NCBI GenBank assembly: GCA_963726665.1
Contig: CAVSDW010000013.1
Location: forward strand, 1-64,000
Direction of reading: 5' to 3'
From: RPQJ01 sp963726665
GTDB taxonomy: Bacteria > Pseudomonadota > Gammaproteobacteria > Steroidobacterales > Steroidobacteraceae
DNA: 64,000 bases
The position numbers and the translations under genes were made by a program. Positions 33,882 through 45,174 of this stretch are shown piece after piece. Under the pieces are notes generated by a model that searched no databases, was not told the DNA's origin, and was given only the letters and a program-made list of their open reading frames with translations. Every line of letters starts with the position of its first letter. The first letter of the stretch is position 1.

Positions 33882-35819
33882 TCAGCGATTCATCCGCTCC
33901 TCGACCAGCTGCTCCACCACCGACGGATCCGCCAGCGTGGAGATGTCTCCCAACTGCTCGTGCTCGTTGGCGGCGATCTTGCGCAGGATGCGCCGCATGA
34001 TCTTCCCCGAGCGCGTCTTCGGCAGGCTCGGCGCCCACTGCACGAAATCCGGCGTCGCGATCGGGCCGATCTCGCGCCGCACCCACTCGCGCAGCTCCTT
34101 GCGCAGTTCCTCGGTCGGCGTCGCGTCCACCACCAGCGTGACGTAGGCGTAGATGCCCTGCCCCTTGATGTCGTGCGGGCAGCCGACCACGGCCGACTCC
34201 GCAACGAGGTGGTGTGCCACGAGCGCGCTCTCGATCTCGGCCGTGCCGAGGCGATGTCCCGCGACGTTCAGCACGTCGTCGACGCGCCCGGTGATCCAGT
34301 AGTAGCCGTCCTCGTCGCGACGCGCGCCGTCGCCCGTGAAATACGTGCCTGGATAGGTCTTGAAATACGTGTCGATGAATCGCTGGTGGTCGCCGTACAC
34401 GGTGCGCATCTGCCCGGGCCAGCTGTCGGTGATGACGAGGTTGCCTTCGCACGCGCCCTCGAGCGTCCTGCCCTCGCCGTCCACGATGGCCGGCTTCACG
34501 CCGAAGAACGGCAGCGTCGCGGAGCCCGGCTTCTGGTCGATCGCACCGGGCAGCGGACTGATCAACACGCCGCCGGTCTCGGTCTGCCACCAGGTGTCCA
34601 CGATCGGGCAGCGCCCGTCGCCGACGACGCGGTGGTACCACTCCCAGGCCTCGGGATTGATCGGCTCGCCGACGGTGCCGAGCAGGCGGATCGACTTCCG
34701 CGAGTGCTTCTTCACCGGCCCGTCGCCCTCGCGCATCAGCGCGCGCAGCGCCGTCGGGGCGGTGTAGAAGATCGAGACCTTGTGCTTGTCGCAGACCTGC
34801 CAGAAGCGGCCCGAGTCCGGGAAATTCGGCACGCCTTCGAACATGAGCGAGGTGGCGCCGTTCGCGAGCGGTCCATAGACGACGTAGCTGTGGCCCGTCA
34901 CCCAGCCGACATCCGCCGTGCACCAGAAGATATCTTCCTCGCGCAGGTCGAAAACGGCCTCGTGAGTCAGCGACGCGTAGACGAGGTAGCCGCCGCTCGT
35001 GTGCAGCACGCCTTTCGGTTTCCCGGTAGAGCCGGAGGTGTAGAGGATGAAGAGCGGATCTTCGGCGTCCAAGACCGCCGGCTCGCAGTAGTCCGGTTGC
35101 CCGTCCACGACCTCGTGGTACCAGAGGTCACGGTTGTACATGGCCACCGGCACGGCGGTGCGCCGCACCACGAGCACGTGCTTCACCGTCTCCGTCCCGG
35201 GCGCCGACAGCGCCTGGTCCACGTTGGCCTTGAGCGGGACGCGCTTGCCGCCGCGGATGCCCTCGTCCGCGGTAATGACCACGGTCGAGGCGCAATCGGC
35301 GATCCGGCCCGCGAGCGAATCGGGCGAGAAGCCGCCGAACACCACGGAGTGGATCGCGCCGATGCGCGCGCAGGCGAGCATCGCGACCGCCGCCTCCGGA
35401 ATCATCGGCAGGTAGATCGTGACGCGGTCGCCCTTCTGCACGCCCAATGACGTGAGCGCGTTTGCGAGCTTGCAGACCCGGTAGTAGAGCTCGCGGTAGG
35501 TGATGTGCGCGCTCTCGCCCGGGTCGTCTCCTTCCCAGATGATCGCGGTCTTGTCGCCGCGACTCGCGAGGTGCCGGTCGAGGCAGTTGGCCGAGACGTT
35601 GAGCTGTCCGTCCTCGAACCAGCGGACGTGGAAATCATTTGCGCCGAAGCTGACGTCGCGTACCCGCGTGTAGCGGCGGGTCCACTGCAGGCGCTGCCCC
35701 ATGCGGGACCAGAAAGCCTCCGGGTCGGCGATGGACTCGTCGTAGAGCCGCTGGTAATCGTCGCGCCGGATTCGCGCACGCGCCGCGAATTCCGCGGGCA
35801 CTTCGTGGAGCTTCGTCAT
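33882..35819 (-). CDS. acs: Acetyl/propionyl-CoA synthetase
   Basis: 645 residues from ATG 35819 after GGGGAGACC. All adenylate-forming motifs are present: 'FILYTSGSTGKPKGVLHT' (A3), 'DTWWQTETGG' (A5), 'YFTGDGARRDEDGYYWITGR' (A7), 'GHRLGTAEIESALV' (A8) and 'LPKTRSGKIMRRILRKIA' with the A10 Lys, the usual site of regulatory acetylation. Trp in DTWWQTETGG favours acetate or propionate over longer acids. It makes acetyl-CoA from acetate, ATP and CoA. It ends 64 bases from DUF2474 in convergent orientation. Confidence 0.95.
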   Translation of the reverse strand: MTKLHEVPAEFAARARIRRDDYQRLYDESIADPEAFWSRMGQRLQWTRRYTRVRDVSFGANDFHVRWFEDGQLNVSANCLDRHLASRGDKTAIIWEGDDPGESAHITYRELYYRVCKLANALTSLGVQKGDRVTIYLPMIPEAAVAMLACARIGAIHSVVFGGFSPDSLAGRIADCASTVVITADEGIRGGKRVPLKANVDQALSAPGTETVKHVLVVRRTAVPVAMYNRDLWYHEVVDGQPDYCEPAVLDAEDPLFILYTSGSTGKPKGVLHTSGGYLVYASLTHEAVFDLREEDIFWCTADVGWVTGHSYVVYGPLANGATSLMFEGVPNFPDSGRFWQVCDKHKVSIFYTAPTALRALMREGDGPVKKHSRKSIRLLGTVGEPINPEAWEWYHRVVGDGRCPIVDTWWQTETGGVLISPLPGAIDQKPGSATLPFFGVKPAIVDGEGRTLEGACEGNLVITDSWPGQMRTVYGDHQRFIDTYFKTYPGTYFTGDGARRDEDGYYWITGRVDDVLNVAGHRLGTAEIESALVAHHLVAESAVVGCPHDIKGQGIYAYVTLVVDATPTEELRKELREWVRREIGPIATPDFVQWAPSLPKTRSGKIMRRILRKIAANEHEQLGDISTLADPSVVEQLVEERMNR

Positions 35820-35851
35820 TTGAGGTCTCCCCGTCCTTCCGCCGGTTGCGC

Positions 35852-36271
35852 TCAGGCGAACGCGGCCCGGATCTTCGCCGCGTGCGCCGCCAGGAGCTGT
35901 GGATCGGCCATGCCGCGCGCGTGGAACCTCAAGTCGATGCCATCGAAGCGCGGGATCACGTGGAAGTGGATGTGGAACACGCTCTGCCCGGCGCCGCGCC
36001 CGTTCAGCTGCGCGACCAGGATGCCCGGCGCGTCGAATGCCTTCTGCACCGCGCGCGCGACGCGCTGCGTCGTGAGGATGGTGGCGGCGAGCGACTCCGG
36101 CGGCAGGTCGAAGATGTTCTCCGCCTCGGCCTTCGGGATCACCAGCGTGTGCCCGTCCGCCTGCGGCATCACGTCCATGAAGGCGAGCGTCCGCTCGTCC
36201 TCGAATATCTTTTGTGCCGGGATCTCGCCGCGCAGGATGCGCGCGAACACGTTGCTCGGGTCGTAAGGCAT
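35852..36271 (-). CDS. HIT family (histidine triad) nucleotide hydrolase
   Basis: 139 residues. 'VFARILRGEIPAQKIFEDER' opens the fold, and 'GQSVFHIHFHVIPRF' holds the HxHxH triad whose middle His forms the nucleotidyl intermediate. HIT proteins cleave adenylated compounds (AMP-lysine, Ap4A, phosphoramidates). It lies 32 bases upstream of acs on the same strand and is probably co-transcribed, fitting a link to adenylate chemistry. Confidence 0.92.
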   Translation of the reverse strand: MPYDPSNVFARILRGEIPAQKIFEDERTLAFMDVMPQADGHTLVIPKAEAENIFDLPPESLAATILTTQRVARAVQKAFDAPGILVAQLNGRGAGQSVFHIHFHVIPRFDGIDLRFHARGMADPQLLAAHAAKIRAAFA

Positions 36272-36368
36272 GGCCGGTCACCGGTTCCTTGGGCTCCCGG
36301 CAGAGTATAGCGAGGGCAAAGGGGACATTCGCCCAGGAGGGGAATGTGCCCACCGGTCTCGTCCAGCG

Positions 36369-37805
36369 CTACTGGCCGAACACCCACTGCACGAGGGCGG
36401 CCTGCACCGCGGTCCCGCCGCCGCCACTGGCGCCGGGGTGGTTCACGATGATGACGGCGACGAACGTACGGCCGGAGGCCGCGTTCACGTAGCCTGCGAG
36501 CGCACTCACGCCTTCCAGCGTCCCGGTCTTCATCCGCAGCCGTCCCTGCATCTCGGGCGAACGGAATCGCTTGCGCAGCGTCCCGTCGGTGGCGGACAGG
36601 GGGAGCGAGGCCGCGAACTCCGGCATGTACTGGCTGCGCCAGGCGGCGAGCAGCACGTCGGCCAGGCCCGACGCCGAGATGCGTTCCTCTCGCGACAGGC
36701 CGGATCCGTTGTCGAGCACGAGGTCCGGGATCGAGACCCCCTGGGAGGCGAGGAAGTCCACGATCACGCGGCGGCCGCCGCTCGTGGTGCCGGGTCGTCC
36801 CGCCTTCTCGGCGCCGAGCGTGAGCAGCAACTGCCGGGCCATGGTATTGCTGGAGAACTTGTTCACCAGGCGGATGATTTCCGCCAGCGACAGCGAGTCC
36901 TGCGAGTAGATCATCTTCGCGCTGGCCGGCAGGACCCCGATGCGCCAGCTGCCGTCGAGCTTGCCCCCGCTCTCCTCCCAGAACGTCTTGAACGTGCCGT
37001 ACGCGTACTCCGGCGCGCGCATGACCGCGCGCGTGAAGCTCATCGCGCCGCAGCCCGAGGAGTAGCGCCCGCCGAAGACCACGCGATTGCCGGACGCGCC
37101 GTCGGGTGTCGACACCTCGACCCCGGCCCCGCCGCGGCGGCAGGAGCCGCGGTCGAGGCGCACGTTACTGTCGACCTTGAGGTTGGCGGGCCACGGATAG
37201 GCGCTCGCACGCAGCGTCCCGGCGGCCAGGTCCGGGAACAGGCTGAAGGTGACCGTCTGGAAATTCACCAGCAGCGCATCCGGCAGGACGTTGTAGGTGC
37301 TGAACGGCTTGTTGTCGAAGGCACCGCGGTCGTCACCCACCGGCGCGAAGTAGCTGTTGTCGATGATCACGTCGCCCGTGATGCGCTGGATGCCCTCCTG
37401 CCGCAGGCCATTCACGAAACCCCACCATCGCTCGGCGGTCAGGAAAGGGTCGCCGCCGCCGACCAGCACCAGGTCGCCTTGCAGCACCTGGTCTCGAATC
37501 GGCCCCGTCGCGTAGGCGCGTGTGCGCCAGGTGTACGCGGGGCCAAGCACCTCGAGCGCCGAATACGTCGTCACGACCTTCATGGTCGAGGCGGGGTTGC
37601 GCGGCACCGTCGAGTTGTAGCTCAGGAGCGGCTCGTCGCGGCCGACTTCCTTCACCAGGACGCTCAAGCCCGTACCCGGGATGTGCTGCTGCGCCATGAC
37701 GCGCTCGACTTCCGGCGGAAGGTAGTCGCGATCGCGCGCCACCACCATTTGAGGGAGGCACGCCACTACCAGCAAGGAGGCGAAGGCGTGGAGTCGCTTC
37801 GGCAT
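36369..37805 (-). CDS. dacB: D-Ala-D-Ala carboxypeptidase/endopeptidase, PBP4 type
   Basis: 478 residues with signal peptide (MPKRLHAFASLLVVACLPQM...). Penicillin-binding motifs are complete: 'RNPASTMKVVTTYSALE' (Ser73-x-x-Lys76), 'VNKFSSNTMARQLLLTL' (SxN) and 'GRLRMKTGTLEGVSALAGY' (KTG). 'GDLVLVGGGDPFLT' is characteristic of the S13 (DacB) family. It acts in the periplasm on peptidoglycan stem peptides and 4-3 crosslinks. It is single, divergent from the DUF502 gene. Confidence 0.95.
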   Translation of the reverse strand: MPKRLHAFASLLVVACLPQMVVARDRDYLPPEVERVMAQQHIPGTGLSVLVKEVGRDEPLLSYNSTVPRNPASTMKVVTTYSALEVLGPAYTWRTRAYATGPIRDQVLQGDLVLVGGGDPFLTAERWWGFVNGLRQEGIQRITGDVIIDNSYFAPVGDDRGAFDNKPFSTYNVLPDALLVNFQTVTFSLFPDLAAGTLRASAYPWPANLKVDSNVRLDRGSCRRGGAGVEVSTPDGASGNRVVFGGRYSSGCGAMSFTRAVMRAPEYAYGTFKTFWEESGGKLDGSWRIGVLPASAKMIYSQDSLSLAEIIRLVNKFSSNTMARQLLLTLGAEKAGRPGTTSGGRRVIVDFLASQGVSIPDLVLDNGSGLSREERISASGLADVLLAAWRSQYMPEFAASLPLSATDGTLRKRFRSPEMQGRLRMKTGTLEGVSALAGYVNAASGRTFVAVIIVNHPGASGGGGTAVQAALVQWVFGQ

Positions 37806-37902
37806 CGACCTTCATCCGGGGTAACCGCGCGATGATACGTGATCGCGCTGGCGGCGCGTGCGCGGGCTCTGCATACTTCGCCACCCGCAGCGAGTGAACA
37901 CC

Positions 37903-39183
37903 ATGCGCAAGATCTGGAACACGATGCTGAAGGGCCTGGTGGCGATACTGCCCATCGCCCTCACGCTCTACCTCGTCTCCTGGCTGGCCGGCGTGGCCGA
38001 GCGCGTATTCTCGGGCGCGATCAAGCTCCTGATCCCTGCCTCCGCCTACTGGCCCGGCATGGGGCTGCTCACGGGCCTCGTCGTCCTGTTCCTCGCCGGC
38101 CTCGCCGTGAACGCCTACCTCGTTCGCCGTGCGCTCAGGTTCGGAGACCGGCTGTTCGCGCGCATTCCGGTGGTGAAGACCGTCTACGTCGCGATCCGGG
38201 ACTTCACCAGGTTCTTCCCGTCCTCCGGCAAGGCCGGCGACCTGAAGCGCGTGGTGCTCGTGCCCTTCGGACCGGGCAAGGCGATCGGATTCGTCACCTC
38301 CGAGTCGGCAGCGGCGCTCGGCCTCGGCGGCGGTACCGCGGACAAGGTCGCGGTCTACCTGCCCATGAGCTACATGATCGGCGGCCACACCGTGTTCCTG
38401 CCGCGCGACATGCTCGAGCCCACCTCGCTCTCGGTCGAGGCCGCGATGCGCATCGCGCTCATGGGCGGCGTGACCATCGCGCCTGCGACCGACGGGATGC
38501 GGATGCGGACGAAACACGGTCCGGCTGAGATGCGCTTTGCGGTCGTCCCGGTCACGCCCTTCGCGCAGAACTGCTCGGTGGTGTGGTGCGAGAAAACCGG
38601 CGCCGGCGCGGTCATCGACCCGGGCGGCGATCTCGACCGGATCCTCGCCAAGGTTCGCAGCGAAGGCGTGAAGCTCGAGAAAATCCTCCTCACCCACGCA
38701 CACGTGGATCACGCGGGCGGCACGGCGGAACTTGCGCGCACGCTGGGGCTGCCGATCGAGGGGCCGCACCGTGGCGACCAGTTCTGGATCGACGGGATGG
38801 CGGAGCAGGCGCGTATGTTCGGCATCGCGAGCGGCGGCAGCTTCGTGCCGGACCGCTGGCTCGAGGACGGAGACCGGGCGCAGGTCGGGGAAATCGAGTT
38901 CGAAGTGAAGCACTGCCCGGGGCACACGCCCGGCCACGTGGTGTTTCACTCGCCGGCGGAACGCCTGGCGTTCGTGGGCGACGTGCTCTTCGCCGGCTCG
39001 ATCGGGCGCACCGACTTCCCGGGCGGCGACTACGACACGCTGATCAATGCGATCCGGACCAGGCTATTCCCGCTCGGCGACGACGTGCGATTCGTTCCGG
39101 GGCACGGCCCCATGTCCACGTTCGGGGAAGAGCGACGCACGAACCCGTTCGTCGGCGACGCGGCCGTCGGAAGCGGGAGCTGA
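37903..39183 (+). CDS. DUF502 membrane domain fused to a metallo-beta-lactamase hydrolase
   Basis: One open frame encodes two proteins normally separate. Residues 1-200 (MRKIWNTMLKGLVAILPIAL...) are DUF502: two N-terminal helices, then 'FARIPVVKTVYVAIRDFTRF' and 'KVAVYLPMSYMIGGHTVFLP'. From residue about 210 (ATG 38530, MRFAVVPVTPFAQNCSVVWC) there is a YcbL/GloB-like hydrolase with 'LLTHAHVDHAGGTAELAR' (HxHxDH), a later metal-binding His in 'HCPGHTPGHVVFHS', Asp in 'LAFVGDVLFAGSIGRTDFPG', and 'FVPGHGPMSTFGEE'. An out-of-frame TGA (38526) one base before ATG 38530 suggests the genes were originally separate and a small indel joined them. True fusion is the alternative. Confidence 0.8.
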   Translation: MRKIWNTMLKGLVAILPIALTLYLVSWLAGVAERVFSGAIKLLIPASAYWPGMGLLTGLVVLFLAGLAVNAYLVRRALRFGDRLFARIPVVKTVYVAIRDFTRFFPSSGKAGDLKRVVLVPFGPGKAIGFVTSESAAALGLGGGTADKVAVYLPMSYMIGGHTVFLPRDMLEPTSLSVEAAMRIALMGGVTIAPATDGMRMRTKHGPAEMRFAVVPVTPFAQNCSVVWCEKTGAGAVIDPGGDLDRILAKVRSEGVKLEKILLTHAHVDHAGGTAELARTLGLPIEGPHRGDQFWIDGMAEQARMFGIASGGSFVPDRWLEDGDRAQVGEIEFEVKHCPGHTPGHVVFHSPAERLAFVGDVLFAGSIGRTDFPGGDYDTLINAIRTRLFPLGDDVRFVPGHGPMSTFGEERRTNPFVGDAAVGSGS

Positions 39184-39204
39184 TGCGGAATTCCGCCGGG
39201 CGAG

Positions 39205-39582
39205 TCAGATCTCGGTCTTGCGCCGGCCGCGCTTCTCCTTCGCGCGCCGCTCGTCTTCCTCGTAGCCGTCGATCGAGACGCCCATCTCGTGGGCGCGTCT
39301 CGGTCCCTTGCGACGATTCTCGTGGTGCTCGTAGCGGCAGGTGCACGTGGCCCGGTCGCATTCCTTGAGGGGCAGGGTCGGCGCGTCGCGTGACAGGAAG
39401 CGTTGGTCGAGAAGTTCGTTCGCGGCCTTGCAGGCGCCCGGCCCCGGCGCGATTGAAACCGCGTGCCAGGGATTGATGGGCTTCTTCGCAGGCGCGGGCT
39501 TCGCCTCGGGCTCGCTGCGTCCGAATAGCGCCTTGGTCCGCTTGAATAGGTCGCTCACCAGCTGCTTACCCCTGTCGGCCAC
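39205..39582 (-). CDS. Small Cys-rich conserved protein, possibly metal binding
   Basis: GTG 39582 start (MADRGKQLVSDLFKRTKALF). The 125-residue protein has a conserved C-terminal part: 'GPGACKAANELLDQRFLSRD', 'LPLKECDRATCTCRYEHHEN' and RRKGPRRAHEMG. Four Cys (one early, three in CDRATCTC) with two His suggest a zinc or other metal site. It has a highly basic tail. The function is unknown. It is divergent to nadE and convergent with the MBL gene. Confidence 0.65.
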   Translation of the reverse strand: MADRGKQLVSDLFKRTKALFGRSEPEAKPAPAKKPINPWHAVSIAPGPGACKAANELLDQRFLSRDAPTLPLKECDRATCTCRYEHHENRRKGPRRAHEMGVSIDGYEEDERRAKEKRGRRKTEI

Positions 39583-39773
39583 GGGCCCGGATCCGGCCCA
39601 AGGCTAGCGCCGCGGCGGTCTCGCGGGGCGTGACCGGCGTCTCAGCACCGCCCGGAACCCGACACACGCTTAGCGTACCGCGGAATAAGTAAACTCGCTG
39701 CATCTGGGCGCGGGCCTTGCCGGACCCGCCCGCTGGGTCGAAACTGCGGGGATCGCCCCTCCCAGAGGCCCGA

Positions 39774-41864
<2,091 letters not shown>

Positions 41865-41881
41865 TCGAGCGGCCACTGGGC

Positions 41882-43444
41882 ATGCGCGGCGCACGCCTTG
41901 CGTCAGCACGCATGGCCGCGGCGTCCTGTGCGGTCGCACTCGCCCTCGTCGCCCGCCCCTCGCCCGCACAGGACGCGCCGACGCCGGCGATCCCCGCGCC
42001 ATTCCTCGCCGGCTCCTCGAGCGAATTCCGCAGGCTCATCGACCTGAAGGAATATCCGCAGGCCGTGGCGCTTGCGCAGCAGCTGGTCGAGAAGTTCGAG
42101 CAGCAACCCGGGCGCGGCGGCGAGGACCTGCAGGTGGCGCTGATGAACCTCGCGCTCGCGCAGTACCTCAACGAGGACTACGTGGGTGCGGAGGCCAGCT
42201 ACCTTCGGGTCATCTCCCTGATCGAGGCGTCTGGCCGCCTGACCAGCCCGCGACTTGCCCGTGCGCAGGCGGGGCTCGCAACGACCTATTACGCCGGCAA
42301 GCGCTACGACCTCGCCGCCGCTCGCTACGAGCAGGCCATCGCGCTCGTGCGCCGCGAGCAGGGACTGTTCACCGAGGAGCAGATCCCGTTCCTCGAGAAG
42401 TACGCCAACGCGCTCACCGAGATCAACCGGCTCGATGATGCACTGCGGGCGCGCCGCTACATCCTGCGCGCGATCGAACGCAAGTACGGCGCCTCGAGCC
42501 TGCAATACGCAGAGGAACTCGAGTCCACCGGGCGCTGGTTCACACGGATCGGGGCCTACGACGCGGCGCGCTCGGCACTGCGCAGTTCCATCGCGATCAT
42601 CGAGGAGTTGAAGGGCGACAACGCCGCGGAGCTCATCTCCCCGCTCACTGCGATCGGCGACTGCGCGCGGCGCCAGCTGCTCGATCCATCGGCCGTGAAG
42701 GCCGCGACGCCGGACGACCAGCGGCAGTCCATGTTCCACGACGCGATGGCGCCGGTCCTGCCGGTCGTCTCGCCGAATACTCTTGCCATCGAAGGGCAGT
42801 CGTCGCTCGAGCGTGCCGTGGCGATCGCAGGCAGGCAGGCGCCACCGTCGCAGGCGCAGATCGCGGACGTGCGCACGCTGCTCGGCGACTGGTACCAGTC
42901 GCGTGGCCAGTCCGACAAGGCGCTGTCGAATTACGCGCTCGCCTGGCAGGCCGCAGGCAACTCATCCATCGGTGGCAAGCCCGTGACCGAACTGCTGTTC
43001 GGTCGCCCGGTGCTGCTCGCCTACGTGCCGCCTGGATCCTGGAACCGCTACGCCGCCAGGCCGGCGGGCGAAGCCGTCGTGCGGGAGGCGCAAGTTGCCT
43101 TCACCGTCACCGCACGCGGCCGCGTTGCCGAGCCGAAGGTCGTGACTGACGCCGGGGACCCCAGGCGCGGCGCACTGGTATTGCGCGCGATGCAGACCGC
43201 AGCCTACCGCCCGAGGTTCGAGAGCGGCGTTCCGGTGGATACCGCCGGGGTCACCCTGGTGCAGCCGTTCTACGTGCTGGTCGAGAAGGAGACCGAGGCG
43301 CCCGCGGACGCGACGCCCTCGTCGTCCACGACGACAGACCCGCCGGCGCAGGCGACGGGCACGCCCGCCGCGGAGCCGACACCTGCGTCACAACCTGCAC
43401 CGACACCTGCGCCCGGGTCGCCGCCCGCGACTGCCGGCGGGTGA
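41882..43444 (+). CDS. Periplasmic TPR protein with C-terminal TonB-like domain
   Basis: The start is uncertain: ATG 41882 is used; GTG 41861 overlaps the nadE stop (GTGA) and ATG 41911 gives the neatest signal peptide (MAAASCAVALALVARPSPAQ). A helical TPR region follows ('LIDLKEYPQAVALAQQLVEK', 'YYAGKRYDLAAARYEQAIAL', 'SDKALSNYALAWQAAG'). Next is a TonB_C-like module ('VREAQVAFTVTARGRVAEPK', 'LVLRAMQTAAYRPRFESGVP') and a Pro/Ala-rich tail. It has no TonB membrane anchor, so it is a free periplasmic protein. The role is unknown. The open frame extends far upstream inside nadE, which is coincidental. Confidence 0.75.
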   Translation: MRGARLASARMAAASCAVALALVARPSPAQDAPTPAIPAPFLAGSSSEFRRLIDLKEYPQAVALAQQLVEKFEQQPGRGGEDLQVALMNLALAQYLNEDYVGAEASYLRVISLIEASGRLTSPRLARAQAGLATTYYAGKRYDLAAARYEQAIALVRREQGLFTEEQIPFLEKYANALTEINRLDDALRARRYILRAIERKYGASSLQYAEELESTGRWFTRIGAYDAARSALRSSIAIIEELKGDNAAELISPLTAIGDCARRQLLDPSAVKAATPDDQRQSMFHDAMAPVLPVVSPNTLAIEGQSSLERAVAIAGRQAPPSQAQIADVRTLLGDWYQSRGQSDKALSNYALAWQAAGNSSIGGKPVTELLFGRPVLLAYVPPGSWNRYAARPAGEAVVREAQVAFTVTARGRVAEPKVVTDAGDPRRGALVLRAMQTAAYRPRFESGVPVDTAGVTLVQPFYVLVEKETEAPADATPSSSTTTDPPAQATGTPAAEPTPASQPAPTPAPGSPPATAGG

Positions 43445-43448
43445 TGTC

Positions 43449-44144
43449 TCAGGGCGGCGGCGGCGCCACTTCGACGGGTGCTTCGGTTTCGGCTCCGGGA
43501 ACCGCAGGCAGCAAGCCCCGCACGACGGCCTGCTCGCGGAACTCGGTCGCGAGCTTGGCGCCCGCGTCACGCATCGCGAGCTGCACGGCCTTCTTCAGCA
43601 CCTCGGAACCGCCGCCGAGCATGCTCTTGTTCGCGGCGGCGCCATAACCGGTGAAGGTCCACGAATCGATGACCTGCCCGTCCGGCCTGTAGCCGGTAAC
43701 CCGGTACTTGAGGCTAACCGCGTAGACGTCCGAGCCAGAGTCCATCGGCGTCACGAAGGCGAAATCCTCGAGCACCGGCTCGATCACGCCGCGGATCTGC
43801 GGGTCGGTGCGCGCGCCTGCATCCGTCGCCGCCACGGGAATCACGCGGTCGAACATCGCGTCCATCAGGCGCGCGAAGCCGTCGGACTGGGCCTTGCCGA
43901 TGGCGATCGCGTAGTCGCCGCCGTCGCGCTTCTCCGAGTACACCTTTTCCCGGAACTCGGGCGCGATGTAGAGCCCGACGACCACGGGGATCTTCGTCAC
44001 CAGCGGCGTCGGAATGCTCGGCTGTGCCTCGAACGTGGTCGGGCCGCAGCCGGCGAGCAGGCCGAACGCGAGCCAGGTCACGGCGCGTGCAGCCACGGCG
44101 CGGGCCGCGACTCGATTTCCTTCCGCTTCCTGCATGGGCCGCAT
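43449..44144 (-). CDS. Lipoprotein closing the VWA/kinase operon
   Basis: 231 residues from ATG 44144 (MRPMQEAEGNRVAARAVAAR), with a late lipobox 'LAFGLLAGC'. The body alternates strands and helices ('VTKIPVVVGLYIAPEFREKV', 'SDGFARLMDAMFDRVIPVAA', 'VIEPVLEDFAFVTPMDSGSD', 'VSLKYRVTGYRPDGQVIDSW'). This resembles outer-membrane assembly lipoproteins that contact larger complexes. It lies 16 bases after VWA gene 44161-45174 and is the last gene of the operon. It converges with the TPR-TonB gene 4 bases away. Family not recognised. Confidence 0.6.
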   Translation of the reverse strand: MRPMQEAEGNRVAARAVAARAVTWLAFGLLAGCGPTTFEAQPSIPTPLVTKIPVVVGLYIAPEFREKVYSEKRDGGDYAIAIGKAQSDGFARLMDAMFDRVIPVAATDAGARTDPQIRGVIEPVLEDFAFVTPMDSGSDVYAVSLKYRVTGYRPDGQVIDSWTFTGYGAAANKSMLGGGSEVLKKAVQLAMRDAGAKLATEFREQAVVRGLLPAVPGAETEAPVEVAPPPP

Positions 44145-44160
44145 GGTCGCACGACCGCCG

Positions 44161-45174
44161 TCAGCGGGCATAGCTGCCGGGCTCGTTGAGTCCCACGAAG
44201 GTTCCGCCATTCTTCTCGCACAGCATCCGCATGAGCGTGGCGTAGCGGATGCTGGTGACCTGCGGCGCGTCGGGCCGCACCGGGAAGCCGAGGGCGTGGA
44301 TGCGGACCCGGCGCGCGCCGGTCTTGTCCTCGCGGTTCAGCATGTCCACCGTGCGCATGACCGAGTCGATCGACGAACCCGTGAACTCGTCGCCAAATAC
44401 ATAGAGGCTGATGCGCAGCCCCGTCGCGTAGTAGGTGCGGATGGCCTCGACGATGCCCTCGACCGGGCTCGAGTTGCTGAACGGGTACCAGTCGCGCATC
44501 CGTTCGAGCACCAGCTTGCGCTGCATCGGCGTGTCGGGCAGCCAGCGCCCGCGATACGACGGGAACATGTAGGTGCCTTCGTCGCTCATCACCTGCCAGC
44601 CCTTCACGGTCGGGTACGCGTCGAGGACTTCCTGCATCTTCCGCATCGCGAGCGGCCAGGCGTAGTTCGCCATGCTGCCCGACGTGTCGATGATGAATAT
44701 GACGTACTCGCTGTCCACCGGCAGCCCGCCGATGGGTGAATCGTCCTTGCGCCGGTACTGCGCGCCGAGCAGCCGCTTCATTTCCTCGGTGATGTCCTGC
44801 TGCGCCGAGACCAGCTGGCCCTCGATGCTGTTCTGCACTTCCGCCTCGCGGCGGGAAGACTCGTACTGGCCTCGGAGCGCGCTCAGGTCGCCGCGCAGGC
44901 GCGCGATCCTGAGTTGCTCTTCGGAGAGCTGGGACCGCCGCGACGTGAGCTCGCGATTCAGCACCTCGCTCGTGCCGCGGATCTCGACGAGTTCCTTCTG
45001 GAGCTTCAGCAGCTGCGCCTGCAGGTCCTCGCGCGACTTCTCGATGACGATCGGCTCGCCGACCTGGGTGAGCACGAGCAGGAGAATCACGGCGCCAAAA
45101 CCGCAGCAGATCGCGTCCAGGAACGAGAGGCTGAACACCTCGACGTCGCGCCGGCCGAGTCTCGAGCCCCTCAC
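44161..45174 (-). CDS. VWA protein with ExbD/TolR-like N-terminal helix (second)
   Basis: The start GTG 45174 overlaps the previous stop as GTGA. 337 residues. The N-terminus RRDVEVFSLSFLDAICCGFG then AVILLLVL is one membrane helix with Asp20 at its start, set as in ExbD/TolR (PFIDVMLVLLIIF). A long coiled coil follows ('LQAQLLKLQKELVEIRGTSE', 'EEQLRIARLRGDLSALRGQY'). Then comes a periplasmic VWA domain with MIDAS 'EYVIFIIDTSGSMANYAWPL' (DxSxS) and a later 'ISLYVFGDEFTGSSID'. VWA domains bind protein partners through a metal. It is probably a partner of the TolQ-like channel 47630-48436. Confidence 0.8.
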   Translation of the reverse strand: MRGSRLGRRDVEVFSLSFLDAICCGFGAVILLLVLTQVGEPIVIEKSREDLQAQLLKLQKELVEIRGTSEVLNRELTSRRSQLSEEQLRIARLRGDLSALRGQYESSRREAEVQNSIEGQLVSAQQDITEEMKRLLGAQYRRKDDSPIGGLPVDSEYVIFIIDTSGSMANYAWPLAMRKMQEVLDAYPTVKGWQVMSDEGTYMFPSYRGRWLPDTPMQRKLVLERMRDWYPFSNSSPVEGIVEAIRTYYATGLRISLYVFGDEFTGSSIDSVMRTVDMLNREDKTGARRVRIHALGFPVRPDAPQVTSIRYATLMRMLCEKNGGTFVGLNEPGSYAR

